From Trichomonas vaginalis G3 (Eukaryota; Parabasalia; Trichomonadida; Trichomonadidae): 64,000 bases of DNA. The stretch spans positions 20,295,319 to 20,359,318 of the forward strand of contig NC_067206.1 of assembly GCF_026262505.1 (NCBI RefSeq). The letters are read 5' to 3'. Under the pieces are notes generated by a model. It did not search any database and was not told the origin of the DNA. It saw only the letters and a program-made list of their open reading frames with translations. Shown in pieces: positions 11,156-22,506 of this stretch (positions within the stretch are counted from its first letter, which is position 1; each line of letters begins with the position of its first letter). The translations under genes were made by a program, and so were the position numbers.

Positions 11156-11446
11156 AGACCACCTTTAAATTAACCACTCACATTCTCACTGTGGTCCATC
11201 TAAAATTTGTAAACTTTATGACATAAAATTATATTATATGCAGGATCCCACCTATTACTTAATCTTTTTGGAATAAATGTTTTATAATATTTATCGATTG
11301 ATTGTAATTTTTTGTATAAAAAAAGTTTTTTATTTATATTAAAAATATATTCGGTTAATGATATTATCTTATAATTTGTAAATAAATCTAGTAATAAAAT
11401 AACTTTAATAGTTGGTGTCACTTTTTCGAAAATTCTGGTTTTTTCT

Positions 11447-11526
11447 GATCAGAGCTAGTTAATGTGATGAATAAATATGAGTGGTAATCATAGCTTGAGT
11501 TGAATTGAATATATAATTTCATAAAT
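11447..11526. repeat. 80-bp direct repeat, right copy
   Basis: Matches 9675-9754. Confidence 0.85.
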
Positions 11527-12331
11527 TATGGTTTTAAATAGATTTGATATGCGTATTAAGTGGTATTTATATGGGACATTTTGGGTTTTAACTTTATAAT
11601 ATCAGAGGTTATAAATTGAGACAAATTAGATGTAATTGTAAATGAATTATTATGTTTAACTGTGTGTATAGTTGAGAATTAATATGTGATAGTTTTGTAT
11701 TGTGAATATTTATAATGTATAGAGATATTAATGATTTTGAAAAAAATAAAAACATATAATATGTGAAAAATGGGTAAATTGAGTAAATTGACATATATCT
11801 AAGAAGCATTTAGATATGATATGTTAATAGCGATGAATTTTAAAGATATAATATGGATAACAAATTTGATAAATTTTGAATAAGTGTTCTCAAAAATTGA
11901 ATAATTTGAACACAAGTGATGTTGAATTTAAGAAGTTGGGTAGGGAAATTTGGAAACTATGAATAGAAATTTGATATTTGAGAGGGAATGAAAAAAATAA
12001 TAAATTGTATTATAAAATAAATAATGGAATATATAAAAATAGATTGGTGGTGATAATATAATGTAAAATTAATATATCAATTCAAATTTTTATTGGGTTA
12101 AATTTTTTGATGAATTTGAAAAATCCACATGAATCTGAAGAGAGAAAATGACGAATATTCTGTAATAAACAGAAATTCATCAAAAGCGACAGCTCTCAAT
12201 TTTTTGACATTTGTAAATTCTAAATTGAATGAGAAAAATGAAATAATACTAAGCATAATACAATATTCTAGATTTAATTATAATTAGGAAAAAGTTAGTT
12301 TTGAGAGTACTTTTCATAGGCATATAGAATG
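11527..12331. other. AT-rich gene-free stretch
   Basis: No credible ORF. AGAAATTCATCAAAAG at about 12171 is inverted at about 14550, suggesting an older, wider inverted pair around the rve transposon. Confidence 0.55.
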
Positions 12332-12778
12332 AAATCTTCTGAAAAATAATATCACATAAACTCATATTATTTCTAATATATAACTATTTTATATAAAATC
12401 AAATTCAATGATCTTAAAAGCGAAGGATAAACCTCAAAATTTACGAATATAATGAGTGGGAATATAATGCTTATCTATCATAAAACCATATGAAATATCA
12501 ATTTTTGCTTTACGCCTAATTTTTGACGACAATTAGCAAAAAATGTTAAATGTTAACACTCAGTCCATTTGAATATGAAAAATAAAATTGACTTTGATTA
12601 AATGTTTTTATTTATCATGCAATTCTTTCTTGCGACCAAAGATTTGAATAAAATTTCAAAAATAAGATAGCTTAAAAAATAATATACGGTAGTGTTTACT
12701 AAAGATGAATAGTAATAAATTCTATTAAAATGGATTTGATCCAAAAAATATATAAAATTTGATCATAAATAAAATCGT
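12332..12778. repeat. TIR of rve transposon, left
   Basis: Pairs with 13962-14412 in inverse orientation. Confidence 0.9.
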
Positions 12779-12878
12779 TTTAAATTACTTCTTCATTTAA
12801 ATTATAACAATTATTTTTGATTTTTATTTATCATCCACATTCAAAATTGAATCTTATCACAAAAGAAGGATCACTTTT

Positions 12879-13936
12879 ATGACTACTGCCAAATCTATAA
12901 GCAGAGAATGGCTATTTGAAGCTAAAAGAAGAATAGAAGAAGGTGAATCTTACAAAAGTGTGGGAAAGGAAGTTGAATTGGAAAATGGTAAAATTAAATT
13001 GAATGTTGCCGAAAATACAATAAGAAGAGCATTTCAACTTCAAGAAATCGAATTACCAAAAGTTACTCGCGGCAGAAAACCAAATCCACCAACATTTGAG
13101 CAAAAACAATTAATTCTTGTGTTTCACAATATAAAGGAGGAATTTCAAAAACTTATTTATTGATTAAAAGGTTTCAAAATATTGCTCAAAATCCCGATTG
13201 TGAGAAAGAAAAAGAAGAAATTGCAAAAGAATTTGAAAATATAGAAGATTTGACAAAAGATCAAATTTTTGACAATTTACAAAAAATAAAGCATCATCAA
13301 GTGGAAAAATTTATGATAGAATCAGGTTTATCTTCAAAAAGAGATTACAAACCAGCAGATCCACCTACCAAATATCGTGCCATATCAAAGAATTTGATAT
13401 GGCACTGCGATATTCATTACCTTCACGGTAATGTTTCTTTTCCATTTTTTGCCATATTGGATGATATGACACGTAAAGTTCTCAAAACTAAATTATTGAA
13501 AAACAAGTCTTCCAACTCAACAGCGAATATTTTAAGAAAACTTTTAGAGGAGTTTATTCCTTACTGCATCTGGACCGATAACGGCGGTGAAAACCGCGGT
13601 GAATTCGGCCAGGTTATGCAGGAAAACGGAATAGTTTGGAAGCACACCTTGCCGTATATGCCAAGACAGAACGGCAAGGTGGAGCGCCTGTGGCCAAGCT
13701 TAGAAAAGTTTTTGCCAGACGAGTTGGATGATATTCAACAAATCAAGGACTCAGTTCAGCAGTTCATTGAAAAATACAACAATACACCACATTTATCTCT
13801 CGATATTAATCCAAAAACGAATAGTAATTACACTCCTAACGAATTATTCGAAGTTTCAAAATTTTGGTACGAGCCAGAAATGCAAAAATGGGAGTTATAT
13901 ATCAAAGACGAATGGGTCTTAGCAAAATTTGAATAA
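12879..13936 (+). pseudogene. rve-type (DDE) transposase/integrase, one frameshift
   Basis: The first ORF (12879-13163) begins with an ATG and encodes a helical, HTH-like N-terminus ending in RGRKPNPPTFEQKQ. The frame then shifts by one base near 13125. The other frame reads on as YKGGISKTYLLIKRF into the catalytic core: WHCDIHYLH (first Asp), WTDNGGENRGEF (second Asp) and NGKVERLW (Glu). The C-terminus has a Tyr-Asn-Asn-Thr-Pro-His segment typical of rve proteins (EKYNNTPH). Total length is about 350 codons, normal for IS481/Ginger-like transposases. The gene lies centrally between the TIRs. All three catalytic residues are present, so only the frameshift prevents a full protein. Confidence 0.85.
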
Positions 13937-13961
13937 TTACATCATTTTAAATGACTACTAA

Positions 13962-14412
13962 ACAATTTTATTTATGATCAAATTTTATATATTTTTTGGA
14001 TCAAATCCATTTTAATAGAATTTATATACTATTCATCTATTAGTAAACACTACCGTATATTATTTTTTAAGCTATCTTATTTTTTGAAATTTTATTCAAA
14101 TCTTTGGTCGCAAGAAGAATTGCATGATAAATAAAAACATTTAATCAAAGTCAATTTTATTTTTCATATTCAAATGGACTGAGTGTTAACATTTAACATT
14201 TTTTGCTAATTGTCGTCAAAAATTAGGCGTAAAGCAAAAATTGATATTTCATATGGTTTTATGATAGATAAGCATTATATTCCCACTCATTATATTCGTA
14301 AATTTTGAGGTTTATCCTTCGCTTTTAAGATCATTGAATTTGATTTTTATATAAAATAGTTATATATTAGAAAATAATATGAGTTTATGTGATATTATTT
14401 TTCAGAAGATTT
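13962..14412. repeat. TIR of rve transposon, right
   Basis: Inverse partner of 12332-12778. Confidence 0.9.
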
Positions 14413-14865
14413 TGTGTTCTTCTTCAAAATTTTATTTTTTTATTAAAAAGAATCTTTACAAAATATGCATTTACTTTAATTAATATTTAAAAACGTACTC
14501 TATCAAAAGTTCCAAAAATTCAATATTTTAGCTTTTCTGAGGTGTTACTTTTGATGAATTTCTGTTTACAACAATTCTGTGAACATTTTTGTGAGAACAA
14601 ATCAGAAAAAATTGAGAATGTATTTTGTTTGAGTTAAAAATCGTAGAAGATATGAAAAGCTTATTAGAAAATAATGATAAATTTATAAATTGAATTGTAA
14701 ATTAAAAAATGATAATAATAGAAATTGAAAAAAGTATAGTAGAATGTACATAAATCTATTGAATATATCAAGATTACTTTGATCTGATAAAATAACGTAC
14801 ATTATTTTTGATGCCATCTGAAAACACAAGTTTCAAACAAGGTAAATCAAAAATTTACCAAATAA
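14413..14865. other. AT-rich gene-free stretch
   Basis: Contains the inverted CTTTTGATGAATTTCTGT motif at about 14550. No gene. Confidence 0.55.
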
Positions 14866-14869
14866 TACA

Positions 14870-15002
14870 TGCAAAAGTCTCTTGGCTTTTGGTTTTGAAT
14901 GCGACTGCCAAAATGTTTTGGTAGTCCCATTCAAAAACAAAAGCTAAGAGCTTTTTGCATGTAGTAATATGACAAGCCTTCACAAGAGAGGCTTGTCATA
15001 TT
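14870..15002. repeat. Two adjacent hairpins
   Basis: Hairpin 1 (14870-14961) pairs ATGCAAAAGTCTCTTGGCTTTTG-type sequence with CAAAAGCTAAGAGCTTTTTGC, with an inner ACTGCCAAAA/TTTTGGTAGT. Hairpin 2 (14966-15002) is AATATGACAAGCC/GGCTTGTCATATT, perfect 13 bp. It has the same double-hairpin architecture as several other loci here. Confidence 0.8.
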
Positions 15003-15614
15003 AAAATTTACGAAAAATTTCTTAAATTAAATTTAGAGCTCATATTATAAAACACGCCAATACACGCGCAACTACACATATATACATCACATATACTATA
15101 CTTTAATATTTTATAACTCATACGCTCAAAAACTTCATACTTGTCAAATACTGAATCTGATTGAACTATTCATATGCTCATATAGACATAACACATATAG
15201 AATATAAAATATCCCCCTATACAGAATGTGCGCCACTTATATAAATATATTATTCCCCTATATTGATACAAATTATTCACAATACAAGTTCATCAAAGTG
15301 TGTTTTTTCATATTCTCTCATGTGTATGTTATCTATAAGGTATATATATTATGCGCATATAGTTTTTAAAGATATAAAATGATTTTTTGGTTTACGATGT
15401 CGTGAATAATCTGAGCCCAAAAAATAGATTTCCCTCATTCTTATATCAAATGATTCCCTATAGGCATGCGCTTCTACCCTTATAATATGAAAGATCAAAT
15501 CAAACCTTTACCGTAGAAAAATTTAAAAAAGCCCACTTGTGGTATGGAGATATGCTTTGGAAAAGTGACGTTTTTGCCTTGACCCTCGGACAAAGCGGTT
15601 TTTAGGGTCGAAAA
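15003..15614. other. AT-rich gene-free stretch
   Basis: Nothing supportable. Confidence 0.55.
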
Positions 15615-15620
15615 TTTTGC

Positions 15621-15674
15621 GCGAACGTGGAGCTCAGACCTCTAGCTTCGCTCGAGCCTTCGCTCCACGTTCGC
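15621..15674. repeat. Hairpin GCGAACGTGGAGC / GCTCCACGTTCGC
   Basis: A perfect 13-bp stem with a GC-richer loop, unlike the surrounding DNA. The open frame through it (15617-15808) is not believable as a gene. Confidence 0.75.
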
Positions 15675-15989
15675 ATGTGAAAATACAAAAAAAGCGCTTG
15701 ACCATCAAATATGTCCTATTTTTTCTCTCTCTTCTTCTTCTTTTTCTCCTTTTTCCTTTCCCTTTCTCCTTTCTTTCTTTTCTTTCTTCTATGCGATTTT
15801 CATTTTAAAATTGAGATTTAAAATTTAATTAAAGTTAAGTATAGATGGATATGATGTATTAAATATAGTTATTTGAGTGTTTTTATCTATGGTGTAGAAA
15901 ATAAGAATATAAAATAAGAAAAAATAAAAAATTGAAATTTATTAAAAATAAAGTTTTTATTCTGACAATACAAAGTTAAGGATAAGAAT

Positions 15990-16280
15990 AGATGGAATAA
16001 GAGAGTTATGAGGTAGAAAGAGGTCGTGTGAGCGATGATGAGAGATGATGAGCGAGTCTGAGGTAAAGTGAGCGAGTCTGAGGTAGGATGAGGGATGTTG
16101 AGGGAGTACAAGGTAGGGTGAGGTAGGATGAGAGCTGGTGAGGGAGTCTTAGGTAGAATGGTAGATGATGAGAGAGTTCTGAGGTAAAATGAGGGATGAT
16201 GAGGGGTGAGTGTATGTAGAGGAGGTCTGAGAGGTGAGTGAGAGCGAGTATGTCGAGGATGTTTGAGGGATCTGAGATGA
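15990..16280. repeat. Degenerate purine-rich tandem repeat
   Basis: Repeats of GAGGTA(G/A)(G/A)ATGAGGGATG-like units make one strand nearly all purine. The proline/serine/threonine-rich reverse ORFs (15887-16421) are by-products. Such mirror-rich tracts can form triplex DNA. Confidence 0.7.
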
Positions 16281-16307
16281 TGGATTAGAGCGAGTAAGTC
16301 GAGGAAG

Positions 16308-16620
16308 CCAAGCAACAAGGAACTTCAGGTAAACTGGATATACCAGATTCCTGTAGCTCCTTGTTGCTTGAGGTGGGGGACTCGAATACGATTTCCTCGG
16401 ATACTTCGAAAAGTATGGCAAAACCGAAGTTGATTTAACGCTTCACACCAGCCATCGAAGGGGCTCTCTTCATTAGATGGTGTGCTTCAACTTCTCAAAT
16501 CTTGGGCAAAACCTATAATTTGTGTGAATTTTGTCTTGGATAAAAGACAAACTATAGAAATTTGTCTTTTATCCAAGACAATTCATATAGGTTTTGTCTT
16601 TTCTCCAAGACAAAGTATTC
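16308..16620. repeat. Cluster of hairpins
   Basis: One hairpin pairs AAGCAACAAGGA with TCCTTGTTGCTT (16308-16372). Another pairs TTTGTCTTGGATAAAAGACAAA with its inverse around CTATAGAA (about 16533-16585). A third TTTTGTCTTTTCTCCAAGACAAA follows. No gene. Confidence 0.75.
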
Positions 16621-16639
16621 AATTTTGTCCGGATGTGAA

Positions 16640-17235
16640 GTGAACGTTATTGGTTTTTTGATAAAAAAAATAATAAAATAACGGATAAATTTTATGGGTT
16701 TGAATTTATTTAATAAAGTGATATTTAAAAAGGAATTTAATTATGTTTGATAATGCCTCATTTAATAATCAAAAAATTTAATTTTAATATCGAAAACTGC
16801 CCAAAACTTTACAAAAATCCAAAAAAATTCGAAAATTAAAAATTCAAGACAAAAAACCTAGAGTATGAGACAGTATCGTTGGACAATGGCCGAAGCATAT
16901 ATGAAGACTTGAAGATTTGAACAGAGTTTCCCAGATATCTAGTAGGGATTGCTCCTTACGAGGCATATGATTTACTCTCATCATATTTTCTTTCAGATAA
17001 TAACTTTTGTTTACTCCATCAAAAGATGTATCAAAACTCAATTTTAAATAATTTTATTTATGTATATAATTTGATTTTAAATTAATATTCTCTTTTAATT
17101 CAAATATTTATATGATATTCTCAATATATCTCTCAATTTTCTAACTTTATATATATCCTTATTTGCTGATTTGTAATAAAAGATAACTTTTTTCTACTTC
17201 ACTTCCGATAGTTTTTAGTTTCGCCAAAGCCCTTT
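16640..17235. other. Gene-free stretch
   Basis: Nothing supportable apart from short open frames without motifs. Confidence 0.55.
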
Positions 17236-17240
17236 CAAAA

Positions 17241-17390
17241 TTTACACTTTTATTGCGTTTTTATGCAGGCGTGAAGCCTGCTAAAAATGCAATAAAAGTG
17301 TAATTATCATACTAATGATTATTTTTGATTCTAATGCCGAACAGCATTTGAAGCAAAAAATAATCGTATGTTTGATAATTTTAAGGGGGT
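17241..17390. repeat. Two hairpins; the second recurs at 34.9 kb
   Basis: TTACACTTTTATTGC...GCAATAAAAGTGTAA (17241-17302) is followed by GATTATTTTTGATTC...GAAGCAAAAAATAATC around AATGCCGAACAGCATT. The 34.9-kb copy has the same outer arms but the reverse-complemented inner part. Confidence 0.85.
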
Positions 17391-17412
17391 AACTTTCTGA
17401 AGTTTACAGTTT

Positions 17413-19019
17413 TAACATAATTGGGCTAATAAAACATCATGTGATTAGATTTACACATAGTGTGTATGGAGTAATATTACCCTAACATAATGCACAACTA
17501 TAATATATCAATTCTAGTTATATACTTAAATTTCAAATTTATGAGATTTCTAAAATTTATATTTGAATAAACAACACTATTACACATCAATCTATGATAC
17601 ATTTGCAATGAGTTTTTAGTCATTTGGTGGATATATTTCATTTATTTAAGGGTGCACTACAAGGATTAGAAAGTTCTCAAAAAATTCATAGAGCTCTATC
17701 AATTCTCTTATCCTCCAAAATAATAAAACCCCTTATTTCACTTCATTGTAATAAAATATTTTAATTTTGATTTAAGATACAGATTTAATTAAGGCATTCT
17801 CATTACATATATAACTTTGGGCTTCAAATTTTTATTATTGGCCGAGTTTGAAAAAATCATGAAAAAATCAACTTTTTATAATTTAACTTGAGAAAAAAAA
17901 TTCGGCATTTTTTGATCGATGAAGGTATTTTTTCTTCTCATCAATACATTGGTACATATATACCCTTGCCATTTATCTTATTTATTTTTTAAAAAACTCA
18001 TTTTTCAAAGAGTTGAAAAAGAGATCCAAAAAACAAAGTCCTGCACTCCAAGGATAAAAATTCTTCAAAAATTGAAATTAGGAAATAAAAATCATAACAT
18101 AAGTTCTTCCTGATATCAGTATTATATATTTTGTGTTATTTTTGATATATCTTAAATGGCTTATGAATTATTCTTAAAAAAAATTTAAAAAGCTTCTAAA
18201 TATCATATATTAAAACACCAATAGTAAGAGATATAAATTACATCATAATGTTATGAAAAATTACTTAATAAATATTATGAAAATTTTGAAAAATGAAAGG
18301 AAAGCATATAATATATCAAATATGTATTCTATTTCTCACTGTATATTGATTTATCATTCTTAAAATGCAAAGAAATGCGAAAAAATTAAAATTGAAAAAT
18401 ATTAGCAATCACAAATCAAATTTTGATGTTTTTCTACATTAGCATTCATACTTATTTCATTTATGTTAGATTTGTAGAACACATTAAGGTAGTTCTCGGG
18501 AAAATTAAGAAGATTTAATCAAAATTTTGAAATATGTTTTAGTTCAAGGAGAATGAGATATACGATATGAATGCACTCTCATTGCGGATGCATTTAAGCT
18601 CAAGTTAATTTTTTATGATATTTTTAGAGTACGAAAGTACCAAAAGTACAAGGATTTTTTTAGAAAAAAAGGAGGATTAAAAAACCGTAATCCTCCTAAT
18701 GATTATTTTAGTTAAAGTCCATCAAATATTTTTAGGATACTTTCACCAAATAATGTTTATATCAGATGAAACAGTAAAGTATTATATCTATTAAATCGTC
18801 TATGATGTAAATTGTGTATAGAATGAAATGAAGGAAGAATGTGTATATCTAATGAAATCATAAATGAAAGAATAATTTATAAAGAAATGAAGGGAAACAT
18901 TCAGCAATACTTGACTCATAGATGACAATACATTATTTTCATCATAAATGTCTTCATTTCCTCTTGAAACATATTCTATCTCTTCATCATGAGAACTCTT
19001 GACCAAAATCCTTTCGCTG
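17413..19019. other. AT-rich DNA with no clear gene; left border of element A not found
   Basis: The only clear structure is a hairpin GGAGGATTA/TAATCCTCC (about 18670-18698). The expected left Maverick end (AGTTAGTAT plus a CACTGCGTT-loop hairpin) was looked for and not seen. ATTTTAGTTA at about 18710 partly resembles it. Confidence 0.5.
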
Positions 19020-19560
19020 TGTTTTGTTTGCTTGTTTGCTTTATGTTTAGTCTTGACAAAGTGTTTTAAGCTCATTTCGATGAAGTATTGACAAAGTGTT
19101 TACGTTTATGTTTGACACATTCGTTTATGTTGGTTAGTTCATGTTTAACATAGAGTTTACATTTATGTTTGACAAGGTGTTTGCGATGAAGTATTGACAA
19201 AGTGTTTACGTTTATGTTTGACAAAGTCTTTACGTTTATATCGAGGTCATTTACACCCATTTCGACATAAAGTTCATTCATTTTCAATGAAATCCTCCAT
19301 GCTAGAAAACATGTTAGAAAAGGTGTTAGAAATAACATCATAACAATAAGCTGCATTTAATGCTTAATTCAACACATTCATTTATGTTAGTTAGTTCATG
19401 TTTTAGTTTTGTATGTAATTTCATTGACTGACTGACTGACCGAAGGAATTTATGTTGAGGTCATTTACACTCATTTCGACACATCGCTTATGTTTGACAA
19501 ATAGTTCATGTAGTTAGTTTCGTATGTAAGTCTGTTATGTAAAGTATGACGATAAAATTT

Positions 19561-19806
19561 TACTGATGTCATTCGGTACCTCACTGACGTCTGTCAGTAT
19601 TTTACTGACGTCGGTCAGTAACTCACTGACGTAAGTCAAGACTTCTCTCAAAAACCTTAAAATTCAATGACTCACAACCTCCAATTTACTGATGTCATTC
19701 AGTACTTTACTGATATCATTCAAGACTTCACTGACGTCGGTCAGTACCTCACTGACGTCAGTCAGTAACTCACTTATGTTTGTCATTATTTGACTGATGT
19801 CGGTCG
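19561..19806. repeat. Array of palindromic ACTGACGTC(N)GTCAGT units
   Basis: Two sub-arrays (19561-19640 and 19686-19806) have a period of about 23 bp. Units such as ACTGACGTCAGTCAGT contain the CRE-like palindrome TGACGTCA. Iterated palindromes of this sort are typical of protein-binding iterons or origins; the function here is inferred only. Confidence 0.75.
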
Positions 19807-19976
19807 TGCCATTCTAGACACCACCCCTAAACAAAGTGTTTTAAGCTCATTTCGACATAGTGTATATGTTTGTGTTTGTGTTTGACATAGTGTATATGTT
19901 TGGTTTTAATGAAGTCTTGACAAAGCATTTATGTTGTTAGCTCATGATTTCAATGATTTTGAAAGAGGTGAGAAAA

Positions 19977-20013
19977 CATGTGAGAAACTAGGTGAGATAG
20001 CACTACTTCACTT
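19977..20013 (+). promoter_or_regulatory. Repeat-word cassette (GGTGA type)
   Basis: GGTGA, GTGA and GGTGA, each separated by A-rich spacers, then TTCAC and an AT-rich AAACAATATTTT. A degenerate member of the family seen best at 47999 and 57031. Confidence 0.5.
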
Positions 20014-20672
20014 AAACAATATTTTCATGACTTCTTCATGAAATCCTGCATTAGCTTTTTGACATATGGTCGAGCCATTAGTGGCTCAACCACTAAACAA
20101 AGTATTTTAAGCTCATTTCGACATGTATGTTTCTGCATGAAAGTCAATGAAAAACATGCTGAGCCATTTGAGGCTCACCCCTAAAACAAAGTGTTTTAAG
20201 CTCATTTCGACACGTTCATTAGTGTTTTGAAGCAAGTGGAAGAATGTCGATAGTTGCTTTGTTTCAATGAAAATGAAGCTGCATCTCTTTTGATACAGCT
20301 ATGACAAACACGAACTATCTCATAAAAGAGACAGTACCTTTTTCACTAGTGTTTGCAGCGATGCGTGCGTCATTGCGTGCGTGCGCAGTAAATTTTCTGT
20401 CGTTCATTTTATATGGTGACACTTGGTGACAGCAGTGACAGCAGCTAAAATAAAGCAAGAACTTTTTAAATTATATCCTCACTGAGTTCCTCAGTAAGTT
20501 CTTCACATGTTTGTTTGTATAAGTGCTTCATTTCTTCTTTCAGTACGTAGAACCATCTACCTTCTCTGTATGCATTCGCATTTGTCTTTCAGCTGAAGTT
20601 GAAATGTTTTTTCTTTCATGTCTGATGGCTTACTTCTCAAAGCTTCTGAGCAAACACATTCAAATTCATGAT

Positions 20673-20715
20673 GTTAGAAAACATGTGAGAAAACATGTTA
20701 GATCTAACATGCTAA
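20673..20715 (+). promoter_or_regulatory. Repeat-word cassette (GTTAG type)
   Basis: GTTAG, GTGAG and GTTAG with AAAACAT spacers, then GATCTAACATGCTAAT and AT-rich DNA. Word and inverse changed together compared with the GGTGA type. Confidence 0.55.
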
Positions 20716-20936
20716 TATAAACATTATTTTGGGTCATTTACGCTCATTACGAAGAAGTCATGACAAAGCATTTACGATGAAATCTTGACAAAACATTTAC
20801 GATGAAGTCATGACAAAGTGTTTACGAAGAAGTCATGACAAAGCATTTACGATGAAATCTTGACAAAGTGTTTATGTTTAGTTTCGATGCAGTTTGACAA
20901 AACATTTACGACGAAGTTTTGACATGAAGTCTCTGA

Positions 20937-20978
20937 GGGTAGAAATCGTGGTAGAAATCGGGGTAGATCTATCTACCC
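20937..20978 (+). promoter_or_regulatory. Repeat-word cassette (GGTAG type)
   Basis: GGTAG three times with AAATCG spacers, then ATCTATCTACCC and TAAATAATATTTT. Complementarity of the word to the downstream CTACC is retained. Confidence 0.6.
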
Positions 20979-21186
20979 TAAATAATATTTTTTAGTCATT
21001 TACACTCATTTCGACATGTAGTCTTGACAAAGCATATACGAAGAAGTCATGACAAAACATATACGAAGAAGTCTTGACAAAGTGTTTACGAAGAAGTTTA
21101 TACAAAGAGTTTACGTTTAAGTTCGACAAAGTCTTGACAAAGTGTTTATGTTTAGTTTCGATGAAGTTTTGACATGAAGTCTCTGA

Positions 21187-21233
21187 GGTGAGAAAACATG
21201 TAAAAAAACAGGTGAGTTCGCACTACTTCACCT
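21187..21233 (+). promoter_or_regulatory. Repeat-word cassette (GGTGA type)
   Basis: GGTGA...GGTGA then TTCACC and CATAATTTTTGGG. The middle word is lost. Confidence 0.5.
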
Positions 21234-21510
21234 CAACATAATTTTTGGGTCATTTACGTATAATTTGACAAAACATTTACGAAGAAGTCTTGACAAAGTC
21301 ATAACAAAGCATTTACGAAGAACTTATGACAAAACATTTATGATGAAATCTTGACAAAGTCATGACAAAACATTTACGAAGAACTCATGACAAAGTGTTT
21401 ACGATGAAGTCTTGACGAAGTGTTTTACGCTCATTTTGACACGTTCATTAGTGTTTGAAGCAAGTGGAAGAATGTCGACAGTTAGAAAGTTGACAAGATA
21501 ATACCAAACA

Positions 21511-21584
21511 TGAGACCCTCGCGAGTCGAACCCGCGACCTTCACACCATATTTTCATTGTACCATACCACTGAGCTAGGGGCTG
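21511..21584 (-). ncRNA. tRNA-like sequence with A and B boxes (element A)
   Basis: On the minus strand a 74-nt stretch has TAGCTCAGTGG (A-box) at the normal tRNA position and GGTTCGACTC (B-box) near the 3' end, like a tRNA gene. Pairing is poor. The acceptor arm has about 5 of 7 pairs, the D-stem is not convincing, and the T arm pairs as TCGCG/CGCGA with an enlarged loop, so I do not assign an anticodon. It is preceded by TGTCGACA, as is the similar sequence at 46540 in element B. It may be a degraded tRNA or a viral Pol III transcript. Confidence 0.45.
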
Positions 21585-21701
21585 TCGACATTTAGAAAGT
21601 TGCTCGGTTCTATATGAAGTTAGTGTCTATGTTATACAGTAATGTTAGTCATGAATGTTTGTCCTAAGTGTTGGCGTTAGTGTTGAAAAATAATGTTTGT
21701 C

Positions 21702-22406
21702 CTACATGAAGCCGTACAAGCGTTTGAATTTGTTTATGAATAAAATTACACTCTTGTTTTCTGTATCTATCATACAAACATAAGCAGCACCTGTTTTTGT
21801 AAAGTTTATATGAAGTTTTCGATAATTAAGACCTGTATAATAATAGAATGCGTCTTCATTCTCAACATAGTAGTAGAACTCAAACGAATGCTTACCATAA
21901 GCTGTTATTTCAACAGCTTCGTCAGATATTTCATCAACGAACTCATAAACTATATCGCCATACTTGCTTTTATTTATATTGTTTTCAGATCTAGAACACC
22001 AACGAAGGTTTGAGATTCTGTTGTCCGTTCTATCATGATTTATATGGTCTATTTCTTTCAAATTGTTTGGATTTTCAATCCACTGTTCTGCAATAATTCT
22101 ATGCTTTAAATGCATTTTGTTGTTTAAACTAAGCACAATATAACCATAATTATTTAAGCATTCACTCATAATATGTTTGTCTTTCTTTCGACGAATAGTA
22201 AAAGGATATGTCGTACAAATCTCATAATCTTCATGATTTCTCAATGTTTCCCATTGAGTTTGTTCCCCACTAATGTTCTCATTGACGTCTTCAATATCTT
22301 CTTCCTCACTGAACTCGTCAATATTTTCACTAGCTCCTTCTGTAATGTTTTCATCGGCATTGTCATTGACTTCTTCTGTAATGTTAGATGTTGTTGTTTC
22401 GCTCAT
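21702..22406 (-). CDS. HNH homing-type endonuclease (NUMOD4-like + HNH)
   Basis: The 234-residue protein starts at an ATG. Residues 1-50 are acidic and low-complexity (E/D/N-rich). Next comes a NUMOD4-like segment (WETLRNHEDYEICTTYPFTI), then the HNH core: HRIIAEQW, EIDHINHDRTDNRISNLRWC and a following NNIN element. The His-Asn-His metal-binding residues are visible. Proteins of this layout are numerous in Trichomonas genomes and are known elsewhere as free-standing homing nucleases. It is divergently oriented to the primase-helicase gene, 100 bp away, so the two may share a control region. It might help spread or resolve the element. The frame is intact. The C-terminal 90 residues are unassigned. 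Confidence 0.85.
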   Translation of the reverse strand: MSETTTSNITEEVNDNADENITEGASENIDEFSEEEDIEDVNENISGEQTQWETLRNHEDYEICTTYPFTIRRKKDKHIMSECLNNYGYIVLSLNNKMHLKHRIIAEQWIENPNNLKEIDHINHDRTDNRISNLRWCSRSENNINKSKYGDIVYEFVDEISDEAVEITAYGKHSFEFYYYVENEDAFYYYTGLNYRKLHINFTKTGAAYVCMIDTENKSVILFINKFKRLYGFM

Positions 22407-22506
22407 GTTCTTTCACTAATGTTAAAAAGTTATGTTGTACGAATTTTGAACAGAATTTAGAGCAGTTATGAAACAATGAAGTATTTTTACGCTATTGAAA
22501 GGAACT

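Larger units (their letters stand above)
12332..14412 (+). mobile_element. Complete rve-type DDE transposon with ~450-bp TIRs
   Basis: Inverted repeats at 12332-12778 and 13962-14412 start AAATCTTCTGAAAAATAA and match over nearly their full length, with a few small indels. They enclose one transposase gene (12879-13936). Retroviral-integrase-like DDE transposons of parabasalids include IS481EU- and Ginger-like groups; which applies here is not decided. No target-site duplication was obvious. The long near-identical TIRs suggest fairly recent mobility, although the transposase carries a frameshift. Confidence 0.85.
19020..21440. repeat. Repeat-rich control-like region of element A
   Basis: Dozens of degenerate copies of TTGACAAAGTGTTTACG(A/T)(A/T)GAAGTC-like units are mixed with AGCTCATTTCGACA blocks. 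Several repeat/inverted-word cassettes occur at 19977, 20673, 20937 and 21187. Short minus-strand open frames (18800-19356) follow the repeat period and are not believable genes. The region may be a non-coding control region or an eroded multigene block. Confidence 0.75.

Noticed and set aside
15887-16421. Pro/Ser/Thr-rich minus-strand ORFs
   Set aside because: They follow the purine-rich tandem repeat and have no start context or domain.
18700-18725. Left end of element A at ATTTTAGTTA
   Set aside because: It lacks the rest of the AGTTAGTAT end and the loop CACTGCGTT, and no AAAAT duplication precedes it.
18800-19356. Two minus-strand ORFs of 91 and 94 codons
   Set aside because: Composition follows the degenerate repeat region of element A; they have no motif and no leader like that of real element genes.
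19561-19806. CRISPR-like palindromic array
   Set aside because: Spacers are only a few bases and repeats are degenerate; it fits iterons better.
21511-21584. Ordinary tRNA gene
   Set aside because: A and B boxes are present but acceptor, D and anticodon arms do not pair properly, so it is listed as tRNA-like only.
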